Positions 1 through 5,436 are shown, counted from the stretch's first letter. The stretch is DNA of 6,515 nucleotides from Pseudomonadota bacterium (GCA_021817875.1 JAKAFQ010000251.1:1-6515), one strand, 5' to 3'. Numbers and translations: made by a program. Notes: generated by a model from the sequence alone, not told the origin.

Positions 1-127
1 GTGGAGCACCCCTTCCGCGTGATCAAGCGCCAGTTCGGGCTCGTGAAGGTGCGCTTCCGGGGCCTGGCGAAGAATACGGCGCACGTGATCACGCTGTTTG
101 CCCTCTCGAACCTGTGGATGGCGCGCC

Positions 128-152
128 TGACCTGCCCAGGGATCTTCGGACC
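128..152. repeat. Left terminal inverted repeat of the IS3-family element
   Basis: The first 13 bases, TGACCTGCCCAGG, match the other end exactly. After a 1-bp offset, the following TTCTTAGGACC-like segment also matches with a few differences. Confidence 0.9.
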
Positions 153-154
153 AT

Positions 155-1006
155 TCATAACTGGGGAACGGCTCCCTGGTTGACGGAATCGTAACGCGCT
201 TTGAATTCGATCGGGGTCAGGTCTTTGAGGCTCGAATGCGGACGGACGTGATTGAAGTGGCGACGCCAGATTTCGATGACGACCTTCGCTTCGGCGCGGC
301 TACGGAACCACTCCAGCGACAGGCACTCGTCTCGGAACTTGCCGTTGAAGCTCTCGTCAGCGCCGTTCTGCCAGGGTTTACCGGGGTCAATCAGCGCCGT
401 TTCGATGCGCTCCTTGGCGAGCCACTCGAGGATCGCGTGACTGACGAACTCGGGGCCGTTGTCCGAGCGAAGATAGCGCGGGGCGCCGCGCCCGGAGATC
501 AGGCGGCTCAGGATCTCGATCACGCGGCTCGAGCGAATGGAGCCGGCAACGTCGATCGCCAGGCACTCCCGGGTGAACTCGTCGATCACCGTCAGGCATT
601 TGAGCTTCTGGCCGTTGGCGCAGCCGTCGAACACGAAGTCGTAGGCCCAGACCTGGTTCGGGCCGAAGGCGGGCAGCGGCCGTGGACGTGATGCGGCCAC
701 ACGCCGGCGAGGCCGCCTACGGGGCAGCTGCAGCCCCGCCAGGCGCCACAGGCGATGCGCCCGGTGACGGCTCAGGCTGCGGCCTTCTCGTCTGAGGAAC
801 ACCCGAATCCTCCTGTAGCCGTAGCGCGGGTACTGTGCCGCCAAGCGCTTCATCGCCTCCAGCGTCGGCCGATCGCGCTCGGCACGGACAGACCGGTACC
901 CAAGCCCCGAGCGGGCAACGCCCATCAGCTCGCAAGCGCGCCGCTTCGAATGGCCGCGCTCGCAAGCGAGCGCGACCTGCTCGCGGCGCGCCTGCGAGCT
1001 CACCAC
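155..1006 (-). CDS. IS3-family transposase OrfB (integrase catalytic domain)
   Basis: This is the catalytic subunit of the IS3 transposase; it cuts and joins element ends, normally as an OrfAB fusion. The protein has 283 residues. An N-terminal helical region contains the HTH_21-like segment around [15 protein letters not shown] (residues 52-66). It is followed by an rve integrase core with D123 (WAYDF), D182 (RSDNGPEF) and E218 ([10 protein letters not shown]). The last two are 35 residues apart, giving the DD(35)E signature. The frame overlaps the end of orfA and lies in the -1 frame relative to it. It remains open upstream of the GTG at 1006, so the biologically relevant product is probably the frameshifted OrfAB rather than a separately started OrfB. 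No A6G-type slippery run is present; only a short GCGAAAG precedes the overlap. No disruptions are seen. Confidence 0.94.
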   Translation of the reverse strand: MVSSQARREQVALACERGHSKRRACELMGVARSGLGYRSVRAERDRPTLEAMKRLAAQYPRYGYRRIRVFLRREGRSLSRHRAHRLWRLAGLQLPRRRPRRRVAASRPRPLPAFGPNQVWAYDFVFDGCANGQKLKCLTVIDEFTRECLAIDVAGSIRSSRVIEILSRLISGRGAPRYLRSDNGPEFVSHAILEWLAKERIETALIDPGKPWQNGADESFNGKFRDECLSLEWFRSRAEAKVVIEIWRRHFNHVRPHSSLKDLTPIEFKARYDSVNQGAVPQL

Positions 1007-1263
1007 TTTCGCCGGTTGATCTCCTTCATCGTCTCGATCTCGAGATCGCGCTCGGCAACGAGCTTCTTCAACTTCGCGTTTTCGGCTTCGAGCTGGCGAA
1101 GCCGCTTCACGTCTGCGGGCTCCAGCGTTCCGAAGCGCTTCCTCCAGGTGTAGATGGTCTGCTCGCTGACCTTATGCTTCTTCGCGACATCGGCCACCGG
1201 CACCTTGTCGGCCTCTCGCAGGATCGCGACCATCTGTTCGTCGGTAAATCGGCTCTTCTTCAT
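1000..1263 (-). CDS. IS3-family transposase OrfA (HTH DNA-binding protein)
   Basis: This 87-residue protein binds the terminal repeats of the element and supplies the N-terminal part of the OrfAB fusion. The N-terminus MKKSRFTDEQMVAILRE and the following VSEQTIYTWRKRFG form the HTH_Tnp_1 helix-turn-helix, at roughly residues 5-50. Residues from about 58 onward (LRQLEAENAKLKKLVAERD) form a leucine-zipper-like coiled coil, as in IS407-group OrfA proteins. The start at 1263 is chosen because MKKSRF is the conserved family start and an AAAGGGAG ribosome-binding site lies just upstream. An in-frame ATG at 1299 would add 12 unconserved residues. The stop (1000-1002) overlaps the orfB start region, as expected for -1 frameshifting. 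Confidence 0.94.
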   Translation of the reverse strand: MKKSRFTDEQMVAILREADKVPVADVAKKHKVSEQTIYTWRKRFGTLEPADVKRLRQLEAENAKLKKLVAERDLEIETMKEINRRKW

Positions 1264-1308
1264 CGGCTCCCTTTCTGGCTGCGGGAGCCATTCTCTCAAG
1301 TTAAGATC

Positions 1309-1332
1309 GGTCCTAAGAACCTGGGCAGGTCA
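1309..1332. repeat. Right terminal inverted repeat of the IS3-family element
   Basis: Read on the minus strand from 1332, it begins TGACCTGCCCAGG and ends TTCTTAGGACC, pairing with 128-152. It is directly followed by the second CGCC target copy at 1333-1336. Confidence 0.9.
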
Positions 1333-1610
1333 CGCCGACGATTGTTGGCGATGACGGGAGCATTGCGTCCGCAGTTCGCGAAATGAGGGGCAAATGGGAC
1401 GGAAAACGGCGTTCACGACAGGGAATCGACGCATGAACGTGTGTCGCACCGCTTCCGAGCGAGCAATTCGCCTCGCCGCCGACTCGCAGGCATCTTGTTC
1501 AGACGTTCCTTAGAAATCGAACTGGCTTAATCGAGGGAATCGGAGCGTCGCAGGTGTGGCCCCACGAGGGGTCGCTTTTCCGAAGGGATTTGGGTCATTG
1601 CGCAGGAGGA

Positions 1611-2051
1611 TTACTGCGCATCAGTCTTTCGCCAGAACTCAATCATTTTCTGGATTTCTTCGTCTGGTTCTCCACTGATTTGATGGTTCACGATAATCAG
1701 CGCATGTTGGACTTGTACCAAGCGGTTTCTATAGTCGGAGTAGAGCGCATTGAGCCCTTCCTCAACCTGTCCTGCGGTCCCTTTCCAAGATGGCGCTGAC
1801 TCGACAACTTTCTCTCGGGACTCGATGAAATTCCCGCATGCCTTCGTAGGCGCGAGTGCTGGCTGGAATTGCCAAAAGAAAGTGCAAGCTGAATGAGCAC
1901 TTAGTTCACCATCCCAGTAGCCTAGGATGTAGCCAAGTTTGCTTTCGTGTGACATGTTTCCCCACCAGGTACCATCATGGCTGCCTGCGTCAGCAGCAAA
2001 ACAACGAAGCGGGGTTAGCATAGATATCAAAATAATAATGGAGATTTTCAT
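1611..2051 (-). CDS. Small exported protein of unknown function
   Basis: This 146-residue protein is not recognised. The N-terminus MKISIIILISMLTPLRCFAA is a typical Sec signal peptide: one lysine, a hydrophobic core, and a probable cut after FAA near residue 20. Cys17 is not in a convincing lipobox, so a free periplasmic or secreted protein is more likely than a lipoprotein. The mature part has two cysteines (C56, C72) that could form a disulfide. It also has an aromatic, Gly-rich segment (GTWWGN, LGYILGYWDGE) and a helical charged C-terminus (EEIQKMIEFWRK). The start at 2051 is preferred because it places the hydrophobic core properly; an in-frame ATG 16 codons upstream would give a long basic extension. 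The ribosome-binding site is poor (GGGG about 8 bases upstream). It follows the RelA/SpoT-domain gene on the same strand after 187 bp, so co-transcription is possible but unproven. Confidence 0.65.
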   Translation of the reverse strand: MKISIIILISMLTPLRCFAADAGSHDGTWWGNMSHESKLGYILGYWDGELSAHSACTFFWQFQPALAPTKACGNFIESREKVVESAPSWKGTAGQVEEGLNALYSDYRNRLVQVQHALIIVNHQISGEPDEEIQKMIEFWRKTDAQ

Positions 2052-2238
2052 ATTCAGCGCCCCGTGACCTGCTCCCCTTAGACGCAACCGCGTGGACATT
2101 AGTAAAGTCCGTTTTTGAGGGTCGCCGCTTGCTAAACCAACGACCTCCTGCGCCCGGCAGACTGAAGGATCATTGCGCAAAGGTCGAAGTGATGTGGCGA
2201 AGCATAACAACGTTATATTGCGACGAGATTCTTTTAAG
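2052..2238. other. Intergenic gap between the RelA/SpoT gene and the exported-protein gene
   Basis: No gene is seen in this 187-bp gap. It contains a small perfect dyad, ATAAC-AAC-GTTAT, at 2204-2216, too weak and without a T-run to be a terminator. It also holds a segment at about 2168-2205 (CATTGCGC, then GCGAAGCAT) that resembles the CATTGCG/GCGAAGC dispersed repeats found in many proteobacteria. That resemblance is by eye only. Confidence 0.35.
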
Positions 2239-2931
2239 TTACGCAGTGCCGGCCCTGTGTGACTTGAATATGGCCTCACAGAGACGTGTTCCAGCGCCGA
2301 CCATCTTAGCGAGAACGCGCAATTCCTCCTTACAGGCTAAAGTCTCGGAGGGCAGAGGGTAGTTGATCGCGTGGTCGATCTCTCCCCAAATCTCCTCGAA
2401 CAGCGTGCGGACTTGAATCTCGCATGAAATCGGCAACGTGTCATTCGGCTTTACGACATAGTGAACGCTGGTGTAGCGGCTCTCTTTGATCTGTGTGGAC
2501 AGTCCCAGATCCTGGTAGAACTGAACAGAATCGGGGTCCCAGGTATAGGCCATCGGAGTTTCAAAAAGAAACCAATGACCACCCTCTACCTGTTGATGGA
2601 TGGCGGCATTGATAGCGATGAATTGCGCCATGTGTAGATGAAGCACACGGACGCCGGCCAAGTCAGTTACCTCCTGGAAGAGGTTCTCGGTGTTAATGTC
2701 GCGATTCTCGTCGACCTTCTTGCGAACGATCTTTGAGCGTAAGTGGTCACGATCTTTCAGGCGAAATTTAACGGAGTGAATTGTAGGAAATGCTCCGGAG
2801 GCAAGCGTAGGGTGGGCCGCGAAGAAGTCACGTACTCCCGTCGCGAAGATTCTCAGATTGTGGCGCTGTTCTTCGTAGGCGGCGACGCATGCCTCGACAA
2901 TCTCTGGGTTTGGCGGAGGGTACGTGGCCAT
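2239..2931 (-). CDS. RelA/SpoT-domain protein (small alarmone synthetase-like)
   Basis: The protein has 230 residues and carries one RelA/SpoT nucleotidyltransferase domain with no HD hydrolase, TGS or ACT domain, the layout of small alarmone synthetases. Family landmarks in order are a basic ATP-binding stretch FRLKDRDHLRSKIVRK (56-71), the metal-binding aspartate in DLAGVRVLHL (D90), the G-loop-like RYTSVHYVV (Y153, H157), and EIQVRTLFEEIWGEIDH (E171, Q173, R175, H187). All the residues usually required for pyrophosphate transfer appear to be present. The family makes (p)ppGpp or related alarmones; a toxic subgroup (toxSAS) instead makes ppApp or pyrophosphorylates tRNA 3' ends. Sequence alone does not tell which applies. 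Its ATG shares one base with the stop of the upstream ParA gene (TAATG), so translation is very likely coupled; GGGGG lies 4 bases before the ATG. Confidence 0.9.
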   Translation of the reverse strand: MATYPPPNPEIVEACVAAYEEQRHNLRIFATGVRDFFAAHPTLASGAFPTIHSVKFRLKDRDHLRSKIVRKKVDENRDINTENLFQEVTDLAGVRVLHLHMAQFIAINAAIHQQVEGGHWFLFETPMAYTWDPDSVQFYQDLGLSTQIKESRYTSVHYVVKPNDTLPISCEIQVRTLFEEIWGEIDHAINYPLPSETLACKEELRVLAKMVGAGTRLCEAIFKSHRAGTA

Positions 2932-3923
2932 TAGACCCCCATACGGCGTGTTATCAAGCGAGCGATATCGAGGAACCGCTCATGCAGAGCATCGATCGTA
3001 GGATAGTGACCACTATTCACATGCCCGCGCAGTTTGCTTACGGGAAGGCCTTTCTCTTGACTTGCGGCTGCAAGACTGTGGATGTCGGGAACGTCGCCAA
3101 GCTTAAATGGTGGAGCCGCGGGAACTAGGTCGGCACTTATGCGCTTGAGCTCGTCCACAACGCGACTCTTAACACGTGAGGGGATCATTCGTTCCCAGTA
3201 CTCGTGCGGCTTCGCCTTGCGACCACCATATGTTTGGTAGGCGGAGGCGACGTACCCGAGAAATTGCGGACTCCCCAGCAACAGAGTCTTCTTTGCCGTG
3301 GGGCTTGCCAATTGACGTACGGTGCCCCAGTCTTGAACCCACTTCGAAATCGAGTGGCCGACGGTTGAGAGCGCACGTAGCGAGTAAAGGTCCGTGTGAA
3401 CAGGAGTAATGAAGAAATCGCTATCCAGCAACAGTGCACGGTTCAACGGCCCGACATTTGGTCCCACGTCGTACATAACAATGTCGGCGCCCACTTGCTC
3501 TGCAATCGTTCTGGCTACCTTTGCCATCGCACCCATTACTGAATACCCGCGCGACTTGCGCGCAAACGACTCCGTCCATGCCGCTGGCAACTCTTCTTCG
3601 TACTGGGCGAGTAACACGTCGCCGACGAGAAGTGATACACCGTCGCGAATTTCAATGGGGTCAATATCTTTGACGTCACCCGTTCCGTGAACGACCGGCT
3701 CGACTGACGACCAAAGGGTCTGGCCGTCTTCTGACCCTGCAGACTCGCCGAGCAAGGTATCCAGATTGTCTTCGGGGAGATAAAACGCGGATAAGTTACA
3801 TTGCGGGTCGGTATCGACGAGTAGAACCTTCTTGCCGAGATCCGCAAAGGCGTCCGCAAGGTGGATTGTTAGCGTTGTCTTTCCAACGCCGCCCTTATGG
3901 TTGAACAGTGTGAGTGTCTTCAT
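2931..3923 (-). CDS. ParA/MinD-type P-loop ATPase
   Basis: The protein has 330 residues. The N-terminus carries a deviant Walker A motif, HKGGVGKTT (9-17), with the signature lysine K10. A second ATPase motif, VDTDPQ, lies at 36-41 and the Walker B region DIVMYDVGPN at 147-156 (D152). These are features of the dimerising ParA/Soj/MinD class that moves DNA or protein complexes. It is longer than a typical chromosomal ParA, with extra sequence between 60 and 130 and a distinctive C-terminal half (GSPQFLGYVASAYQTYGG, 217-234). No parB gene or obvious parS repeat is seen, so a standard partition role is doubtful. Its stop overlaps the start of the RelA/SpoT-domain gene, making a two-gene unit. 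The start at 3923 is supported by GAGGGG at 3932-3937, 8 bases upstream. The upstream 350 bp hold a tRNA-like element and several inverted repeats. Confidence 0.92.
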   Translation of the reverse strand: MKTLTLFNHKGGVGKTTLTIHLADAFADLGKKVLLVDTDPQCNLSAFYLPEDNLDTLLGESAGSEDGQTLWSSVEPVVHGTGDVKDIDPIEIRDGVSLLVGDVLLAQYEEELPAAWTESFARKSRGYSVMGAMAKVARTIAEQVGADIVMYDVGPNVGPLNRALLLDSDFFITPVHTDLYSLRALSTVGHSISKWVQDWGTVRQLASPTAKKTLLLGSPQFLGYVASAYQTYGGRKAKPHEYWERMIPSRVKSRVVDELKRISADLVPAAPPFKLGDVPDIHSLAAASQEKGLPVSKLRGHVNSGHYPTIDALHERFLDIARLITRRMGV

Positions 3924-3931
3924 TTGCTGGA

Positions 3932-3937
3932 CCCCTC
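3932..3937 (-). promoter_or_regulatory. Ribosome-binding site of the ParA-type ATPase gene
   Basis: GAGGGG read on the minus strand, 8 bases before the ATG at 3923. It fixes the start codon. Confidence 0.7.
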
Positions 3938-3956
3938 GGCATTTCGTTACCCAGCA

Positions 3957-3962
3957 ATTGTA
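3957..3962 (-). promoter_or_regulatory. Possible -10 box upstream of the ParA-type ATPase gene
   Basis: TACAAT on the minus strand, 33 bases upstream of the ATG and one mismatch from TATAAT. No good -35 element is seen at the proper distance, so this may be chance. If real, it would start a short transcript that excludes the tRNA-like element. Confidence 0.25.
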
Positions 3963-4049
3963 GGCATATATCCTGACGGGCGTCGGTAAGGCGCTGGCGG
4001 TCTCCCTGTAGGCACTTCTTCGCCAAGTCTCTCGCGGACCTTGAGAGAT

Positions 4050-4126
4050 TCGTACGCGTGATTGGACTCGAACCGACGACCCCTACCACTTCAAGGGTGG
4101 TGCCCTCCGGTTGGTGCAAGCGCCGT
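4050..4126 (-). other. Degenerate tRNA-like sequence (tRNA pseudogene or attachment-site remnant)
   Basis: The minus strand can be laid out as a 77-base tRNA. It has T8, a D arm GCAC/GGGC with G18G19 and A21 in the loop, a 5-bp anticodon stem ACCAC/GTGGT around the loop CCTTGAA, and a clear T arm with loop TTCGAGT and closing G-C pairs. The 3' half closely resembles proteobacterial tRNA-Val from memory (CACCAC...GGGGTCG...GGTTCGAGTCCAAT). Defects are also clear. The acceptor 3' strand CACGCGT pairs with the 5' side at only about three positions, one T-stem pair is C-A, position 33 is C instead of the usual T, the variable loop is two bases long, and the end is ACGA rather than ACCA. It is therefore unlikely to be a working tRNA. 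It lies in operon orientation, 126 bp before the ATPase start. Confidence 0.55.
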
Positions 4127-4130
4127 TTGC

Positions 4131-4157
4131 GCCCCCCGTTTGAGTAACACGGGGGGC
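4131..4157. repeat. Perfect 9-bp GC-rich hairpin
   Basis: GCCCCCCGT (4131-4139) and ACGGGGGGC (4149-4157) are perfect complements around a 9-base loop TTGAGTAAC. No T-run follows on either strand, so it is not a standard Rho-independent terminator. On the minus strand it directly precedes the tRNA-like element. The loop sequence GAGTAAC is also complementary to GTTACTC at 4202-4208. Confidence 0.75.
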
Positions 4158-4166
4158 TACCGCTTC

Positions 4167-4172
4167 ATTCTA
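4167..4172 (-). promoter_or_regulatory. Possible -10 box before the hairpin and tRNA-like element
   Basis: TAGAAT on the minus strand, one mismatch from TATAAT. A start about 7 bases downstream would give an RNA opening with the 4131-4157 hairpin, followed by the tRNA-like sequence and the ATPase gene. The -35 region is poor. Confidence 0.25.
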
Positions 4173-4192
4173 AGCTCATTGCGAAGATCAGC

Positions 4193-4246
4193 GGCTAGCC
4201 CGTTACTCATCTGCGGCCTCGCGTAACGACTAGGAACCAGCTAGCC
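4193..4246. repeat. Nested inverted repeats in the nuclease-ATPase gap
   Basis: The outer arms GGCTAGC (4193-4199) and GCTAGCC (4240-4246) are perfect complements. Inside them, CGTTAC (4201-4206) and GTAACG (4223-4228) also pair. The inner left arm overlaps GTTACTCA (4202-4209), which is complementary to TGAGTAAC at 4141-4148, so two alternative pairings are possible. The stretch could be a structured RNA, an operator or a recombination site; nothing in it identifies which. Confidence 0.5.
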
Positions 4247-4273
4247 TCTCTGTTGAGGTGCCCGCTGACCATC

Positions 4274-5209
4274 CTAAAGCGGCACCTCCTTCAACGGTCC
4301 CAGCTGATACAGCGCATCATAAAGTTGCTGGTAGCTCCTGAGCGGTGCCGGCGTCTGGCCAGGCAGCCTCTGAATTTCCGCAGCCGCCTTCCCAAGCCGC
4401 ACGAGGACGTCCGGCATCGCCGAATCGGGGACGGCCTTCACGTGCGCGCCGCGATAGTTGGAGACGACAGCGCGAATGGCTCCGGGAAGATGCGCCTCGT
4501 CGACGCTGCCGTCCGCCTTCCGGAACGGCAGTTTCCAGGTGAGAGGTTTGGACGCATCGCCGACGTAGGCGAAGCACTCGGCGGGCAGCTTGTACTTCGG
4601 ATGCAGCAAGACGCCGTCCGCGATCGAGGAAGTCGAACTTTCGGGCGTCGACGGCGCTGGGCCGGGCGGAGCACCTTCCGCCGTGCCCAAGACCTTGGCC
4701 GGACGATAGATGCCGTCCACGCTCAGCCACCACGCGTCGAGGGAATATGTGGGAGCGTCGAGCAAGAGGCGGGCGCGCGGCTGATAGCCCCCGTGCAAGA
4801 TGTCCACGGCATAGAAGAGCGTGCCGTCGCTCACGGCGATTGAGCGCACGCGCTGCTCATCGGCATAGCGGCGAGCCTGCGCCAACGCGCCGTGCAACGA
4901 AGGCTGGTCCCACCGGAGCGCCCCCGGCCGCTTCACTTCGACGAGCAGGCGCTTGATGCCTTGCTTCGTCAGGACGATGTCAGCGTACTGGAGCTGGTTG
5001 TTGAGGTCGCCGACGCTCCAGTCGAGCGCGATGGTGAACAGGTCTTCGACGATGTTCTCGGCCACTTTTTCCGCGGCCACGCCGTTCCGCTCCTGCTGGG
5101 CGAGGCGCGACTGGCGCTGGCGCAGGAACGCGGGCCACGACTCCGGCAGCCGGGCCGTGAATTTCCGGAAAGTGGCGAGGCCGTCCGAGTGGACAGCTTT
5201 GTCGTTCAT
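4274..5209 (-). CDS. PD-(D/E)XK nuclease-like protein
   Basis: The protein has 311 residues. The central part matches the PD-(D/E)XK nuclease core as seen at the N-terminus of type I restriction HsdR proteins. An acidic helix EKVAENIVEDLF (47-58) is followed by YADIVL (D77) and then LLVEVKRPG (E91, K93), with a helix containing QARRY (Q111, Y115) behind. The C-terminal 150 residues are not recognised and include a Pro/Ser-rich linker near 190-205. No helicase, methylase or specificity subunit is nearby, so the target is unknown; it may be a stand-alone nuclease or a degenerate relative. The ATG at 5209 is preferred because a plausible promoter sits just upstream and because upstream in-frame codons would overlap the divergent oxidoreductase gene. 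The ribosome-binding site is weak. It is followed on the same strand, after a 350-bp structured gap, by the ParA-type ATPase gene. Confidence 0.75.
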   Translation of the reverse strand: MNDKAVHSDGLATFRKFTARLPESWPAFLRQRQSRLAQQERNGVAAEKVAENIVEDLFTIALDWSVGDLNNQLQYADIVLTKQGIKRLLVEVKRPGALRWDQPSLHGALAQARRYADEQRVRSIAVSDGTLFYAVDILHGGYQPRARLLLDAPTYSLDAWWLSVDGIYRPAKVLGTAEGAPPGPAPSTPESSTSSIADGVLLHPKYKLPAECFAYVGDASKPLTWKLPFRKADGSVDEAHLPGAIRAVVSNYRGAHVKAVPDSAMPDVLVRLGKAAAEIQRLPGQTPAPLRSYQQLYDALYQLGPLKEVPL

Positions 5210-5242
5210 CGCGGCAATGGCAGATACCGCTGTCTCGCCGCC

Positions 5243-5271
5243 CTTATATCCCCAAATATGAAAATTGGCCA
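5243..5271 (-). promoter_or_regulatory. Probable promoter of the nuclease-like gene
   Basis: On the minus strand, TGGCCA (5266-5271) is followed after 17 bp by TATAAG (5243-5248), a partial sigma-70 match in an AT-rich island between GC-rich genes. Transcription would start near 5236, leaving a short leader before the ATG at 5209. The -35 box matches the consensus at four of six positions. Confidence 0.4.
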
Positions 5272-5343
5272 GACGGCTTCTCTGCAACCGCCGACGCGCT
5301 ATTCGCCGCGGTCCGCCGCACCGCGCACGACCGCACAGAGCTT

Positions 5344-5436
5344 TGCTGCAGATCAAACAGACCCCTGGCACTGCCGTCGTACATTCCACCGAGCGAAGCG
5401 CGGCATCGGCGAAGGGACCTATCGTGCTGCAGATCA
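5344..5436 (+). repeat. 12-bp direct repeat TGCTGCAGATCA
   Basis: The copies are at 5344-5355 and 5425-5436, 81 bp apart. The second begins at base 2 of the GTG start codon of the oxidoreductase gamma-subunit gene. It may be a chance repeat or a small duplication of the gene's 5' end. Confidence 0.5.
5411..5417 (+). promoter_or_regulatory. Ribosome-binding site of the oxidoreductase gamma-subunit gene
   Basis: GAAGGGA ends 6 bases before the GTG at 5424. It supports this start over an in-frame ATG far upstream. Confidence 0.7.

Larger units (their letters stand above)
128..1332 (-). mobile_element. Complete IS3-family (IS407-group-like) insertion sequence, 1205 bp
   Basis: The element runs between imperfect terminal inverted repeats that both begin TGACCTGCCCAGG, read inward from 128 and from 1332. 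It carries orfA and orfB on the minus strand in the usual IS3 arrangement. The 4 bp just outside the left end (124-127) and the right end (1333-1336) are both CGCC, a target-site duplication of the length usual for the IS407 group. Both reading frames are open and the DDE residues are present, so the element looks intact and possibly still mobile. It sits inside the 3' end of an IS5-family transposase gene and must have arrived after it. Group assignment is from memory of the OrfA sequence and the end sequence. Confidence 0.93.
1..1386 (+). pseudogene. IS5-family transposase, 3' end only, split by an IS3-family insertion
   Basis: The coding parts are 1-127 and 1337-1386; the 5' part lies outside the window. 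The first segment reads [13 protein letters not shown] and continues to [11 protein letters not shown], the C-terminal catalytic region of IS5-family DDE transposases. The E-(6)-K spacing of the family's Y-(2)-R-(3)-E-(6)-K signature is visible (E at codon 2, K at codon 9 of the window). An IS3-family element entered after codon 42. If it and one copy of the CGCC target duplication are removed, the frame continues as RRLLAMTGALRPQFAK and stops with TGA at 1384-1386, a natural end for this family. As it stands, the gene stops inside the insert after a few foreign codons and probably makes a protein lacking its last 17 or so residues. Whether the rest of the gene is intact cannot be seen. Confidence 0.88.
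1..1509 (+). mobile_element. Partial IS5-family insertion sequence (right part)
   Basis: This is the host element of the split transposase gene. After the transposase stop at 1386 no coding region is apparent until 1611. At 1495-1509 the sequence TTGTTCAGACGTTCC, followed by TTAG at 1510-1513, looks like an IS5-group terminal repeat followed by a YTAR-type target. The left end is outside the window, so the inverted repeat cannot be confirmed. The transposase identity is firm; the right boundary at 1509 is inferred. Confidence 0.5.

Noticed and set aside
236..691. Plus-strand open frame inside the IS3-family element
   Set aside because: Antisense to the DDE domain of orfB with no family resemblance.
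3924..4049. parS/centromere repeats for the ParA-type ATPase
   Set aside because: No iterated motif or convincing 16-bp parS-like palindrome was found, and no parB gene is present.
4050..4126. Functional tRNA gene
   Set aside because: The acceptor stem fails to pair over most of its length, position 33 is C, the variable loop is too long and the 3' end is ACGA; kept only as tRNA-like.
4131..4157. Rho-independent terminator
   Set aside because: The stem is strong but no T-run follows on either strand.
3924..4273. Retron-type or integron attC element
   Set aside because: The inverted repeats suggested it, but no reverse transcriptase is in the window and the attC core motifs are not matched.
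4253..4843. Plus-strand open frame opposite the nuclease-like gene
   Set aside because: Arg-rich composition, no motif, and fully antisense to a frame with a coherent nuclease core.
5370..5390. Sigma-54 promoter (TGGCAC) for the oxidoreductase operon
   Set aside because: The -24 half is good, but the -12 half has GT where GC is nearly invariant.
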